49,582 nt of DNA from Paracoccaceae bacterium. GTDB taxonomy: Bacteria > Pseudomonadota > Alphaproteobacteria > Rhizobiales > Stappiaceae. Below the pieces are notes generated by a model. The model saw nothing but the letters and a program-made list of their open reading frames with translations. It ran no database searches and was not told the origin of the DNA. The stretch spans positions 1 through 49,582 of the forward strand of contig JABXHV010000082.1 in the NCBI GenBank assembly GCA_013373445.1, written 5' to 3'. Below are positions 37,509-46,605 of the stretch, in pieces (positions within the stretch are counted from its first letter, which is position 1; every line of letters begins with the position of its first letter). The position numbers and the translations under genes are program-made.

Positions 37509-40500
37509 ATGGAATTCCGACAGGAAGCTCGCAAATTGGTCTCGAAAACATTGCTGATAAGCGGCCTTTTCGGAGCTCCAGCAGCCTTTGCACAAGACAA
37601 CGAAGCTGCATCCGTTTTGGCAGAAGTCCAACAGATGCTAGATGTTACCTGGGTCATCGTTGCGGCTTCGCTTGTTCTGCTGATGCAAGTCGGGTTTCTT
37701 TTGGTTGAAGCTGGATTAGTTCGTTCGAAAAACTCAATCAACGTCGCTCAAAAGAACCTTCTGGATCTAACGCTATCCGTTCTGGTCTTCGCCGCATTCG
37801 GCTTCATGCTGGCCTTTGGTATCGCCGGCAGCTGGCCACTTGGCGCGGACAGCAAGTTCTTCATGCTGCAAGACCTGACGCCCTGGCAGTTGGCCTTCTT
37901 CACTTTTCAAGCGATGTTCTGCGGAACGGCAGCCACGATCATATCTGGTGCAGTTGCCGAACGGATGCGCCTGACTGGCTACATCTGGGTCACGTTGCTC
38001 ACTGCTGGCATTCTCTATCCCGTTTTTGCGCATCTGGCGTGGGGCAACGCCCTGTTCGATAACAACAGCGCCTTTCTGGCAACTGGCGGCTTTGTCGATT
38101 TTGCTGGTTCAACTGTTGTCCACGCCACGGGTGGCTGGATCGCACTTGCTGCCGTGATGATCATGGGGCCTCGTATTGGGCGCTTCGACCCGCTCGGTAG
38201 ACCCATACGCATTCAGGGCCATAGTCCGGTCCTGTCCACCGCGGGCACATTGATCCTGTTTGTTGGCTGGATCGGATTCAACGGCGGCTCGACACTGGCA
38301 GCGAACAGTGACGTCGCGCCAATCATCGTCAACACCATCCTGGCGGCCTCAACGGGTGCGATCATGGGTTACTACATCGGCAAGCGCCAGGATCACGGCA
38401 TCGTCCTGCCGGCAAAATCACTCTCAGGCATGCTCGGCGGTCTGGCAGCCGTCACTGCTGGCTGTCAGGTTTTGACGCCTACCGGCGGTGCCCTGGTTGG
38501 ACTTTTGGGCGGCGCGGCGGCTGTCTTCGGCAATTCCTTTCTCGAGAGAAAAATGAAGATCGATGACCCGGCGGGCGCAATCGGTGTTCATGCGATTGCC
38601 GGGGTCTGCGGTACACTTGCACTGGCCATTCTCGCACCAGTCGAGAACCTGCCACTCGGTGAACATTTCGCGCAGTTCTTTGTGCAGCTGCAAGGCGTTG
38701 GCATCAACTTTGTTTGGTGCTTCGGCGGCGGTTACATCCTTTTGACTCTCTTGAACCGGTTTTCACCTTTGCGTGTTTCGGCACAGGATGAAGAAGTCGG
38801 AATCAACCAGGCGGAACATGGCAGTCGTCTCGGTGTCGGTCATGTTGAAGACGCCCTGGAGCGCGTCATCAGCAACAAGGCCGATCTAAACCTTAGGCTC
38901 AATGTATCGCAAGGCGATGACAGTGAACGCATCACGCGTCTGTTCAATGCCTTGATGGATACAATCCAAAATGAAGAGACTGCACAGGTCAAACAGGCAA
39001 ACGCTAAACGTACTCGCGAGGAAGCTGAGCGCCTCTCCGCTCTTGCAAATGCGACCTTCGATGCGATTGTCATCTCGGTTGACGGAAAGATCTTGGACGG
39101 CAACCAGACACTTGAAACGCTTTTGGGATACAGCATCGAAGATTTGAAGATGCGCGGACTCTATGAATTCGTGAACTCAGAAGCGAGCGAAACACTTGAA
39201 ACACATCTGATCAAGGCAGAACGCGCGCCACGCGAGTTCGAGCTGATCAATTGTGACGGCGAAACCATCCCGGTTGAAATTCGCACACGCGTCATTTCCT
39301 ATCGTGGAACACCGACCCGCGTTTCTGCCCTGGTCGACTTGCGCGAGCGCAAAAAGGCCGAGGAGCGTATTTTGCACCTCGCGCAGCACGACAATTTGAC
39401 TGACCTGCCAAACCGCTCTGTCTTTACCAGCGAACTGTCTTCCGCTCTGCAGACATGCAAGCGAGGAAAGCGGATGGCGGCTCTGCTGTTGATCGATCTT
39501 GACCACTTCAAGGACATCAACGATCTGCACGGTCACCCTACCGGTGACAAGGTACTCAAGGTTACAGCTGAACGCCTGTCCAAGATCAGCCGCAAGTCGG
39601 ATTCTCCATTCCGACTGGCAGGTGATGAATTCGCATTGATCCAACGTGGCGTGCAATTCAATGCACAGGCGCAAGACGTAGCCCGCCGCCTGATTGAAGT
39701 GCTGTGCGAACCGATCGACTGCGGAGACGGCCTGCTGGTACGCCCTAGCGTCAGCGTCGGTATTTCAATGATTACGGGCAACCAAAGCGAGGCCGCCGAG
39801 CAAATCGTCTACCAGGCCGACATCGCGCTCTTTAATGCGAAAAACGCCGGCCGTAGAACTTTCTGCTTCTATAAAGATGGAATGGGGGAAGCTGTACGCC
39901 AGCGCCGCGAGACAGAGGCTGCGTTGCACACGGCCATTGCAGAAGAGCAATTCGAGCTTTTCTTTCAGCCGCGCATGAACATGAGCACCGGAAAGATAAA
40001 TAACTACGAAGCCTTGATACGTTGGCAACATCCTGAAAAGGGAACCATCAGTCCGGTGGAGTTTATCCCGGTCGCAGAATCCAGCGGTTTGATCGTACCG
40101 ATCGGTAAATGGGTTCTGGAGACTGCACTGCGCTGCGCCGCTGCCGATATCCCTGACGCAAAGATCAGCGTCAATGTCAGCCCGATCCAGCTACGCGACA
40201 GCAACTTTGTCGATTATGTCGAGCAAGCATTGTCAGATTCCGGCGTGCCCGCCGAACGTCTGGAGCTGGAAATAACCGAAAGCCTGCTGATCGAAGATGA
40301 CGCTCGTGCCCTGAATATCTTGAACCGGCTCAAGTCGCTTGGAATTCGTCTGGCACTGGATGACTTTGGTGTAGGATATTCATCACTCGGCTATCTCAGC
40401 CGGTTCCCGTTCGACACGATCAAGATCGACAAGTCCTTCATTCAGGACACGTCAGAAGTGAGCAGTGCCCTGGCCATCATTGAAAGTGTGGTCCATCTCG

Positions 40501-40718
40501 GGCGCGCCTTGAAAATGTCAATTGTGGTCGAAGGAGTGGAAACGGCGGACAAGATCCCACTCTTGCAGACCATTGGCTGCGATGAAGTACAGGGCTACCT
40601 GATCGGCAAGCCAGCATCGATCGACAACCTTCTGACAGAAGCACCGGCCGAAATCATTGCATTGCTGAAGCAAGACGAACCATCTTTGCAAGAAGAAGAA
40701 CTGACGCTGTCAGCATAA
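37509..40718 (+). CDS. Ammonium transporter fused to HAMP-like, PAS, GGDEF and EAL domains
   Basis: A 1069-residue inner-membrane protein. The signal-like N-terminus (1-29) is followed by a full Amt domain (40-418) with channel residues matching E. coli AmtB: Trp178 (AHLAWG), Asp197 (VDFAG), twin histidines His205 and His361, and Phe257/Ser261 (GFNGGS). A HAMP-like linker (441-487), a PAS (508-612), GGDEF (618-790) and EAL (800-1055) follow. The GGDEF site is AGDEF (704-708) with an intact I-site RKSD (695-698). The EAL set is complete: E834-A-L, Asn889, Glu921, Asp951/Asp952, Lys972, Glu1008 and Gln1028. It may sense or carry ammonium and change c-di-GMP. No glnK is adjacent. The net direction is unknown. 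Confidence 0.93.
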   Translation: MEFRQEARKLVSKTLLISGLFGAPAAFAQDNEAASVLAEVQQMLDVTWVIVAASLVLLMQVGFLLVEAGLVRSKNSINVAQKNLLDLTLSVLVFAAFGFMLAFGIAGSWPLGADSKFFMLQDLTPWQLAFFTFQAMFCGTAATIISGAVAERMRLTGYIWVTLLTAGILYPVFAHLAWGNALFDNNSAFLATGGFVDFAGSTVVHATGGWIALAAVMIMGPRIGRFDPLGRPIRIQGHSPVLSTAGTLILFVGWIGFNGGSTLAANSDVAPIIVNTILAASTGAIMGYYIGKRQDHGIVLPAKSLSGMLGGLAAVTAGCQVLTPTGGALVGLLGGAAAVFGNSFLERKMKIDDPAGAIGVHAIAGVCGTLALAILAPVENLPLGEHFAQFFVQLQGVGINFVWCFGGGYILLTLLNRFSPLRVSAQDEEVGINQAEHGSRLGVGHVEDALERVISNKADLNLRLNVSQGDDSERITRLFNALMDTIQNEETAQVKQANAKRTREEAERLSALANATFDAIVISVDGKILDGNQTLETLLGYSIEDLKMRGLYEFVNSEASETLETHLIKAERAPREFELINCDGETIPVEIRTRVISYRGTPTRVSALVDLRERKKAEERILHLAQHDNLTDLPNRSVFTSELSSALQTCKRGKRMAALLLIDLDHFKDINDLHGHPTGDKVLKVTAERLSKISRKSDSPFRLAGDEFALIQRGVQFNAQAQDVARRLIEVLCEPIDCGDGLLVRPSVSVGISMITGNQSEAAEQIVYQADIALFNAKNAGRRTFCFYKDGMGEAVRQRRETEAALHTAIAEEQFELFFQPRMNMSTGKINNYEALIRWQHPEKGTISPVEFIPVAESSGLIVPIGKWVLETALRCAAADIPDAKISVNVSPIQLRDSNFVDYVEQALSDSGVPAERLELEITESLLIEDDARALNILNRLKSLGIRLALDDFGVGYSSLGYLSRFPFDTIKIDKSFIQDTSEVSSALAIIESVVHLGRALKMSIVVEGVETADKIPLLQTIGCDEVQGYLIGKPASIDNLLTEAPAEIIALLKQDEPSLQEEELTLSA

Positions 40719-40736
40719 CGGCAGCCGTCAGTTTTT
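40701..40736 (+). terminator. Terminator overlapping the end of the Amt fusion gene
   Basis: CTGACG (40701-40706) pairs with CGTCAG (40726-40731), extended by CTG/CAG with one bulged base, and five Ts follow. The stem starts inside the last codons of the gene (stop at 40716-40718). It separates this gene from convergent mutL. Confidence 0.7.
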
Positions 40737-40738
40737 GC

Positions 40739-42637
40739 TCATTTGCGTCCAAATAGCTTTTCAATATCAGTCAGTTTGAGTTCAACCCAGGTCGGGCGCC
40801 CATGGTTACACTGACCTGAAAGCGGGGTTGCTTCCATTTCGCGGAGCAAAGCGTCCATCTCCTGCGCCCGCATGCGCCGTCCAGCCCGAATTGAGCCATG
40901 ACATGCCATCGTGGCAGCCACATGGTCCAGCTTTTCGCGCAGCCCTGTTGCAGTATCCCATTCCACAAGCTCATCCGCGAGATCCTGAACCATCCCCCGG
41001 ATATTCATGTCACCAAGCATCGCGGGGGTTTCGCGAACCGCAATTGCGCCTGGACCGAACGCTTCCAGGCTCAGCCCCACTTGCTCGAGCTCTTCGGCAC
41101 GCTCCACCAAACGCGCCGCGTCTTCTTCCGGCATCTCGATGACTTCCGGAATAAGAAGGATCTGACGCGCAACCGCCTTGCTGGCAAGCGCTTCCTTCAA
41201 CCGCTCATATACCAGTCGCTCATGGGCGGCATGTTGATCAACAATGACAACGCCCGTCTCTGTCTGCGCAATGATGTAAGTTTCATGCAGCTGAGCACGT
41301 GCCGCGCCAAGGGGCAAAGCAGTCTTTTCGGTCTCAAGCGGAAGGTCATTGGCGCGCGCATCTGCAGATGGGACCTGAAAGCCACTCAACCCTTGCTGGA
41401 ACTCCTCAGCGACTTCGGACCCGACCTCAGAAAAGCCGGTTCCAGCACCTGCATATTGGTCAACAGGTTGGTCGAAGGGCGCAAAACTTTGATTGTCCCA
41501 GTGCCTAGATGACTGAGACCAACCGGAGGTCTGGCCGGCACCGTAGGACTGAGATCCAGATGACGTTTGAGGTGCGGACGTCTGATGACTGCCGGCCCGC
41601 AAGGCATCCAGGGCAACTGCTGCATTTGATGTTGAAGACCGGTGCCCTGCTTGTACCAATGCCTGCTTGATCGCCCCGACAAGGAGCCCTCGCACCAGTT
41701 GCCCATCGCGAAAGCGCACATCTGCCTTGGCGGGGTGGACGTTCACGTCGACATAGGTCGGTTCCAAATCGACAAACAGCACGACGACTGGATGGCGATC
41801 ACGCGCTAAAACATCGGCATAGGCACCACGCAATCCCGACAACAAAAGCTTGTCCTTCACTGGACGGCCATTGACGAAGAAGAACTGCTGTTGCGCATTG
41901 CCCCGATGATAGGTCGGCAGGCCGGCATACCCATGGAGGCGGACACCCTCACGCATGGCATCGATATGCATCGCGTTGTCCACGAACTCCTGTCCGAGGA
42001 CCTGCGCAATGCGCGTGAGATGCGCATCTTCACCCCGGGCGGCGGGCCAGGACTGTGATTGCCTGTCGGCACCGCCGAGTGAGAAACCGACTTCAGGATA
42101 AGCCAGGGCGATCCGCTTGACGATTTCGGTTACTGCAGCGGATTCAGCGCGGTCGGATTTCAGGAACTTCAAACGCGCCGGAGTGGCAAAGAAAAGATCA
42201 CGGACCTCGACCTGAGTTCCCTTGTGACGTGCTGCCGGCATAATAGGTTGTTCCACACCGCCCTCGACCGCTATTTTCCAAGCATGATCTTCATCAGCGT
42301 TGCGCGTCTGGATGGACAAGCGGGCCACGGAACCGATGGACGGCAGCGCCTCTCCGCGAAATCCGAGTGTTCTAATATCGAACAAATCGTCTCGGCTTAT
42401 CTTGGAAGTGCAATGCCTGCGGATTGCCAATTGCAAATCATGCTGATCCATTCCGTGACCATCATCCGACACACGCATCAGCGTTTTACCGCCGGCGGCA
42501 GTGACCACTTCAATCGAATTGGCGCCCGCATCAACTGCGTTCTCTACAAGTTCCTTGATGACGCTCGCAGGGCGCTCGATGACTTCACCAGCGGCGATCC
42601 GGTTGATGACATCTTCATCGAGTTGTCTTACCTGCAT
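40739..42637 (-). CDS. mutL: DNA mismatch repair protein MutL
   Basis: ATPase that links MutS mismatch recognition to strand incision. The GHKL domain has [14 protein letters not shown] with Glu29 and Asn33, DDGHGMD and [11 protein letters not shown]. The C-terminal endonuclease motif [12 protein letters not shown] is at 467-478, with ACHGSI and CNHGRP as further metal-site segments. It is therefore a nicking MutL, as expected where MutH is absent. Between about 350 and 440 is a Ser/Gln/Gly-rich linker. 632 residues is normal. It is divergent from the HAD gene with 107 nt between. Confidence 0.97.
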   Translation of the reverse strand: MQVRQLDEDVINRIAAGEVIERPASVIKELVENAVDAGANSIEVVTAAGGKTLMRVSDDGHGMDQHDLQLAIRRHCTSKISRDDLFDIRTLGFRGEALPSIGSVARLSIQTRNADEDHAWKIAVEGGVEQPIMPAARHKGTQVEVRDLFFATPARLKFLKSDRAESAAVTEIVKRIALAYPEVGFSLGGADRQSQSWPAARGEDAHLTRIAQVLGQEFVDNAMHIDAMREGVRLHGYAGLPTYHRGNAQQQFFFVNGRPVKDKLLLSGLRGAYADVLARDRHPVVVLFVDLEPTYVDVNVHPAKADVRFRDGQLVRGLLVGAIKQALVQAGHRSSTSNAAVALDALRAGSHQTSAPQTSSGSQSYGAGQTSGWSQSSRHWDNQSFAPFDQPVDQYAGAGTGFSEVGSEVAEEFQQGLSGFQVPSADARANDLPLETEKTALPLGAARAQLHETYIIAQTETGVVIVDQHAAHERLVYERLKEALASKAVARQILLIPEVIEMPEEDAARLVERAEELEQVGLSLEAFGPGAIAVRETPAMLGDMNIRGMVQDLADELVEWDTATGLREKLDHVAATMACHGSIRAGRRMRAQEMDALLREMEATPLSGQCNHGRPTWVELKLTDIEKLFGRK

Positions 42638-42744
42638 ACTAGGCCTTTCGCAGTTTCGCTTCGGACAGAGTTCCTATATGGTCCCGATCGCTGGGCATTG
42701 ATTCCGGCACACTCTATCAGACACCCGCTTTCGAGTTACATATC

Positions 42745-43617
42745 ATGACCGCTTCTACACCGCTTCTTGTGCCAGGCCTTGGCGCAATCGCCTCAAACTA
42801 TGATGGCATCCTGTGTGATGTATGGGGTGTTTTGCACAATGGCGTCGCCAGTTTCCAGGATGCGGTCACCGCATTGCAAACGTTTCGCAAGGAAACAGGC
42901 GGTTCGGTGGTCCTGATCACCAATGCGCCTCGCCCCAATCCACCGATCCGTGAGCAGCTGGCGAGCCTCGGCGTCCCCGATGATGCCTATGACGATATTG
43001 TCACCTCTGGCGATGTTACACGTCAGCTTTTGGAAGAGAACGCGGGATCCAAACTCTTCCGTATCGGTCCAGAACGTGACTACACGCTCTACGAGGGTAC
43101 TGGCGTTATCCTGTCATCTGCGGATGAGGCTGAGTTGATCGGATGCACCGGTCTCTTTGACGACGAAGTCGAAACTCCCGATGATTATACCGAGTTGCTG
43201 CAGGGGTTCGTGAAGCGCGGGCTCAAGATGATCTGTGCCAACCCAGACATTGTCGTTGAACGCGGCAACCGGTTGATCTGGTGTTCGGGCGCATTGGCGC
43301 GTGATTACGAAGCCATGGGCGGCGATGTCGCAATCGTCGGCAAGCCCTTCACGCCGATTTACAAAAGCGCTCAGGCCAAACTGTCAGCTGTGCGCGGCGG
43401 AGATGTTGCTCAGAACCGCATTCTTGCGATCGGTGATGGCCTGCCGACGGACATCAAGGGTGCCTGCCAGGAAAACCTGGACGTGCTTTTCATCACTGGC
43501 GGTATTCACGCAGCAGATTTCGGACCTACAGATGCACCAGACGAAGCTTTGGTTCTGGAGCGATTGGCCAAAGAGGGTTTACGCGCAACGGCTGCTGTTC
43601 CGCGTCTAGTCTGGTAA
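42745..43617 (+). CDS. HAD-superfamily class IIA hydrolase, TIGR01459 type
   Basis: A 290-residue HAD protein related to NagD. Motif I reads DVWGVLH (25-31), where the usual second aspartate of DxD is tryptophan; this DxWGVLH form is a family trait but should weaken ordinary phosphatase chemistry. Motif II is ITNAPRPN, and the Mg2+ motif is GDGLPTDIKGA. The cap has RGGDVAQNRIL. Function is unknown. It is often found near ribF in Alphaproteobacteria, and ribF is about 2 kb downstream here with cheZ/cheY between. No strong ribosome site precedes the ATG. Confidence 0.9.
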   Translation: MTASTPLLVPGLGAIASNYDGILCDVWGVLHNGVASFQDAVTALQTFRKETGGSVVLITNAPRPNPPIREQLASLGVPDDAYDDIVTSGDVTRQLLEENAGSKLFRIGPERDYTLYEGTGVILSSADEAELIGCTGLFDDEVETPDDYTELLQGFVKRGLKMICANPDIVVERGNRLIWCSGALARDYEAMGGDVAIVGKPFTPIYKSAQAKLSAVRGGDVAQNRILAIGDGLPTDIKGACQENLDVLFITGGIHAADFGPTDAPDEALVLERLAKEGLRATAAVPRLVW

Positions 43618-43651
43618 GGCAAGACGCAGCCAGGCACACCAACAAGAACGC

Positions 43652-43678
43652 AAAAAGCCGCCCAGAAGGCGGCTTTTT
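43652..43678. terminator. Bidirectional terminator between the HAD and cheZ genes
   Basis: An 11-bp perfect stem (AAAAAGCCGCC with GGCGGCTTTTT) around a 5-nt loop. The A- and T-tracts on each side serve both convergent genes, whose stops lie 34 and 20 nt away. Confidence 0.9.
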
Positions 43679-43697
43679 ATTTGTCTGAATTCTTGGC

Positions 43698-44372
43698 CTA
43701 ATCGAACAGGCTGTCGATATCGAAGTTCGGGTCGTTCAGCATGTCATCAACATCGTTCTGTGACACGCCCTCTCCGCCTTGTTGAGGTCCGTGAAGGATC
43801 AGCTCGCGCTTGCGGCGCTCCTCTTCGGTTTCTTCACCCGTTTCTTCCATATCTTCGGTAATGCGCAGATGATTAACAAACGCGGTGACGCGTTCATCAA
43901 TGTAGTTCAAGGTCGACACGACCTTTGAAATGCGCTGACCCGTGATATCCTGGAAGGTGCAAGCTTCAAATATCTCGATCATCTTGCCGTTGACGAGTTC
44001 ATGATAGGCTGCTGCATCGCTCGCATCAGCGCCCATGATCTCTTCGGCGGCTTCCATGATGGTGTTGGTTGCCGTTTCTGTTGCCTCGACAATCGCATCA
44101 AGTTCCATACCCGCGTCTGGAATCTTGGAAGATCGCATGTCATTGGCACGCAAAGAAGTGATTTCGCTTTTCATGCGCGAAATTTCTTTTGCAATAACAG
44201 TAAGCTCTTCTGTCACCGCCGGTTTTACGGTGGTGAGGAAATCGTGCATCGATCCTGACATGACTTCAGCCAGATGCATGACATCATTAAGAGAGACGTC
44301 GCCGCCCCGATTTTTATTTTCTTGTAGAAAATCAATGACTCGCGCCACGTTTTCTTTTTTTAAATCGGCCAT
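43698..44372 (-). CDS. cheZ: CheZ-family chemotaxis phosphatase
   Basis: Dephosphorylates CheY-P to end the motor signal. From ATG 44372 it has 224 residues, mostly helical. The catalytic helix has FEACTFQDITGQRISKVV, with Asp142 and Gln146 matching the essential pair of E. coli CheZ. The C-terminus QNDVDDMLNDPNFDIDSLFD resembles the CheY-binding tail of E. coli CheZ. AGGTGG lies 5 nt before this ATG; the frame to 44417 adds 15 residues without support. The cheY gene is 159 nt upstream on the same strand. No kinase, adaptor or receptor gene is nearby. Confidence 0.88.
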   Translation of the reverse strand: MADLKKENVARVIDFLQENKNRGGDVSLNDVMHLAEVMSGSMHDFLTTVKPAVTEELTVIAKEISRMKSEITSLRANDMRSSKIPDAGMELDAIVEATETATNTIMEAAEEIMGADASDAAAYHELVNGKMIEIFEACTFQDITGQRISKVVSTLNYIDERVTAFVNHLRITEDMEETGEETEEERRKRELILHGPQQGGEGVSQNDVDDMLNDPNFDIDSLFD

Positions 44373-44531
44373 TACGCCACCTTTCGTCAAAGGGCAACGG
44401 TCTTCGGTGATGCGCACAGATGCGGCATTACTTCACCAGAAGCTTCCTATTTGCCCTGAGATAAACGCGTTTCCCAATCCCCTCAGCGCGGGCAGCAATA
44501 CAAGATATGGCTGCCACCGCTGCTGTAGATT

Positions 44532-44915
44532 TTAGTCGGAGAACACGGCTTCGATTTTACCTTTGAGGGTCTGAGCGTTGAACGGTTTAACAATGTAATT
44601 GTTCACGCCAGCCTTTTTGGCAGCAATAACGTTTTCGGTCTTAGATTCCGCAGTCACCATAATGAATGGTGTCTTGGAAAGACTACTGTCAGAACGCACC
44701 TGCTTCAGCAGCTCATAGCCAGTCATTGGCTCCATGTTCCAGTCAGAAATGACCAGTCCATACTTGCGTTGCTGCATTTTTTCCAAAGCTTCGGTACCAT
44801 CTGCGGCATCATCGATATCTTCGAAACCAAGCTGCTTGAGCAAGTTGCGAATGATACGAATCATTGTCTTGTAGTCATCGACCACTAGGACCGGCATCGT
44901 AAGATCAAGGGCCAT
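44532..44915 (-). CDS. cheY: Chemotaxis response regulator CheY
   Basis: A 127-residue single-domain receiver that binds the flagellar switch when phosphorylated. The phosphorylation site is Asp58 in VISDWNMEPMTG. Acidic Asp13/Asp14, Thr88 (VTAESK), Tyr107 and Lys110 match CheY Asp12/13, Thr87, Tyr106 and Lys109. The receiver is closest in look to the chemotaxis CheY class, not an orphan output regulator. GGAG lies 6 nt before the ATG. It is followed by cheZ, 159 nt downstream. Confidence 0.95.
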   Translation of the reverse strand: MALDLTMPVLVVDDYKTMIRIIRNLLKQLGFEDIDDAADGTEALEKMQQRKYGLVISDWNMEPMTGYELLKQVRSDSSLSKTPFIMVTAESKTENVIAAKKAGVNNYIVKPFNAQTLKGKIEAVFSD

Positions 44916-45606
44916 CGTCTACTCCATAACTGTCAAAGTGCGCCGCCCGTGGCCTTGGACCATAGCGCGATTGACTTTCAAGGAGAGAGACACCGAAGTG
45001 TCCTCACCTCCCCACACTCTGGAGACATTAAAACAAGGCCCTGAAAAGACCGTTAATGCCGGAGATTTTCTCTTCTCAACACTAAAGCAGTACTCGAAAA
45101 CAACTGATTTCCTTGGGTTTCTGCCATCTTATCTTATTGCGAAATCTCTTAAACCTGCTTCAACTGCTGTAAAAAGTAACCATTTGTTTGCCATGTTTTC
45201 GAGATTCAATGCCAAAATCTTGCTTCTGATCATGAACACTCTGGAAAGTAAAAAAGGTGCCGTAACTGCATGCTGCGATCCTGCCCCCGCAAATCCGGTC
45301 TGAAAACCTGTTCCTGCGGGACATTTCAGATTTACTTCACCTGTTTTTTACCCGGGCAGCTTTCCAAACAAGAAAACTCTCGAAACCTTCGCAGCGCGCT
45401 TCTGCCATCCATGCTCGCTCTATTGCTTTAAAATACATGATCTATGGCTATCCGTGGCACATTCGGGAACTTCGGCTTGACCTTTGTAAGGGAAGCCGTC
45501 AGTTTCCTGCCGACTTCTGGCCTGGTCTTCAAAGATCGTCAGCCGCAAGCCACATCACAGATTTTCGCAGTCAGCTGCAGCCTAAAAAAGCCTGGCCGGT
45601 AGAAGA
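44916..45606 (+). other. 691-nt intergenic region between cheY and ribF
   Basis: The longest gene-poor stretch in the window. Frames at 44938-45303 and 45437-45787 have no ribosome site, composition or domain support. A weak small ORF at 45444-45602 is listed separately. TTAA-N7-TCAAC at 45149-45164 is one base off a CtrA box. It should contain the cheY promoter on the minus strand and the ribF promoter on the plus strand. No riboswitch was recognised. Confidence 0.5.
45444..45602 (+). CDS. Possible 52-residue small ORF upstream of ribF (weak)
   Basis: Starts MAIRGTFGNFGLTFVREAVS and ends four bases before the ribF ATG at 45607. The third-position GC is similar to neighbouring genes, and the stop-to-start spacing would suit coupling with ribF. 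Against it, no Shine-Dalgarno precedes its ATG and no family is recognised. It may be spurious. Confidence 0.25.
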   Translation: MAIRGTFGNFGLTFVREAVSFLPTSGLVFKDRQPQATSQIFAVSCSLKKPGR

Positions 45607-46596
45607 ATGGTCCTCAAACCTCAGTCCGAATTTGTTATCGCCAAGGAAACAATCGATTTTCCTGCGTCTTTACAAAACGGCGTCGTCGCCATTGGCAACT
45701 TCGATGGTGTTCACCGCGGTCACAGGGCTGTGTTGGATAAGGCCCTTTCGATTGGGACATCATGCAAAGCGCCGGTCTACGCGCTGACTTTCGAACCCCA
45801 CCCGCGCTCGTTCTTTCGCCCCGACGTTCCAGTTTTTCGCCTGACACCAGGAGATCAAAAAAATGACGTCCTCGCAGCGTGTGGTCTCAAAGGCAGCCTG
45901 ACACTGCCCTTCAACGCTGATTTTGCCTCAACAGAGGCGGAGGCATTCGTCGAGGAAACGCTGATTGAACGCTTGCGTGCGCGCCATGTTGTCATTGGTT
46001 ATGACTTTCATTTTGGCAGAGGTCGCCGCGGTACACCCAGCTTCTTAAAAGATGCAGGCGACCGTCTCGGATTTGGCGTCACGCACGTTGAGCCCGCTCA
46101 AGACGAAGGCGCCACCATTATTTCATCTTCGCGTATCCGCGCCGCACTTGCTGAGGGTGACCTCGCCCTCGCCAATGGCCTGTTGGGATATCGATGGTTT
46201 GTCGATGCGGAAGTACAGCATGGAGACAAGCGGGGTAGAGATCTTGGCTATCCGACTGCCAACCTACGTGTGATGGAAGCCTGCGGACTTAAGTATGGCG
46301 TTTACGCGGTGAAGGTCTCAATTGATGGCGTGAGACATGACGGCGTTGCCAGCTACGGTCGACGTCCGACGTTCGATAATGGAGCAGCCTTGCTCGAGGT
46401 TCACCTGTTCGACGTAAGCAAGGACCTTTACGGGAAAATCATACGTGTGCACATGATTTCCTTCTTGCGTGAAGAGTTGAAATTTGATGGTGTGAACGCT
46501 CTGATCGAACAGATGAACCGTGACAGTGATGAAGCTCGTGCCGCCATTGCGTCCATAGAGCCTCTTTCAGATTTGGATCTGTCTCTTACCTTTTAA
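45607..46596 (+). CDS. ribF: Bifunctional riboflavin kinase/FAD synthetase
   Basis: Makes FMN from riboflavin and FAD from FMN. The 329 residues have an N-terminal nucleotidyltransferase domain with AIGNFDGVHRGHR (28-40), TFEPHPRSFF and SSSRIRAAL (173-181), and a C-terminal kinase domain with RGRDLGYPTANLRV (209-222) and GVASYGRRPTFDNG. The usual alphaproteobacterial length is met. The ribosome site is weak (AGAAGA). It is followed after 9 nt by the EamA transporter gene, whose AAGGA overlaps the ribF end. Confidence 0.96.
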   Translation: MVLKPQSEFVIAKETIDFPASLQNGVVAIGNFDGVHRGHRAVLDKALSIGTSCKAPVYALTFEPHPRSFFRPDVPVFRLTPGDQKNDVLAACGLKGSLTLPFNADFASTEAEAFVEETLIERLRARHVVIGYDFHFGRGRRGTPSFLKDAGDRLGFGVTHVEPAQDEGATIISSSRIRAALAEGDLALANGLLGYRWFVDAEVQHGDKRGRDLGYPTANLRVMEACGLKYGVYAVKVSIDGVRHDGVASYGRRPTFDNGAALLEVHLFDVSKDLYGKIIRVHMISFLREELKFDGVNALIEQMNRDSDEARAAIASIEPLSDLDLSLTF

Positions 46597-46605
46597 GGAA
46601 CCCAT

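Noticed and set aside
44938-45787. Open frames of 121 and 116 codons between cheY and ribF on the plus strand
   Set aside because: No ribosome site, no recognisable domain, and the second runs into the real ribF start; composition looks non-coding.
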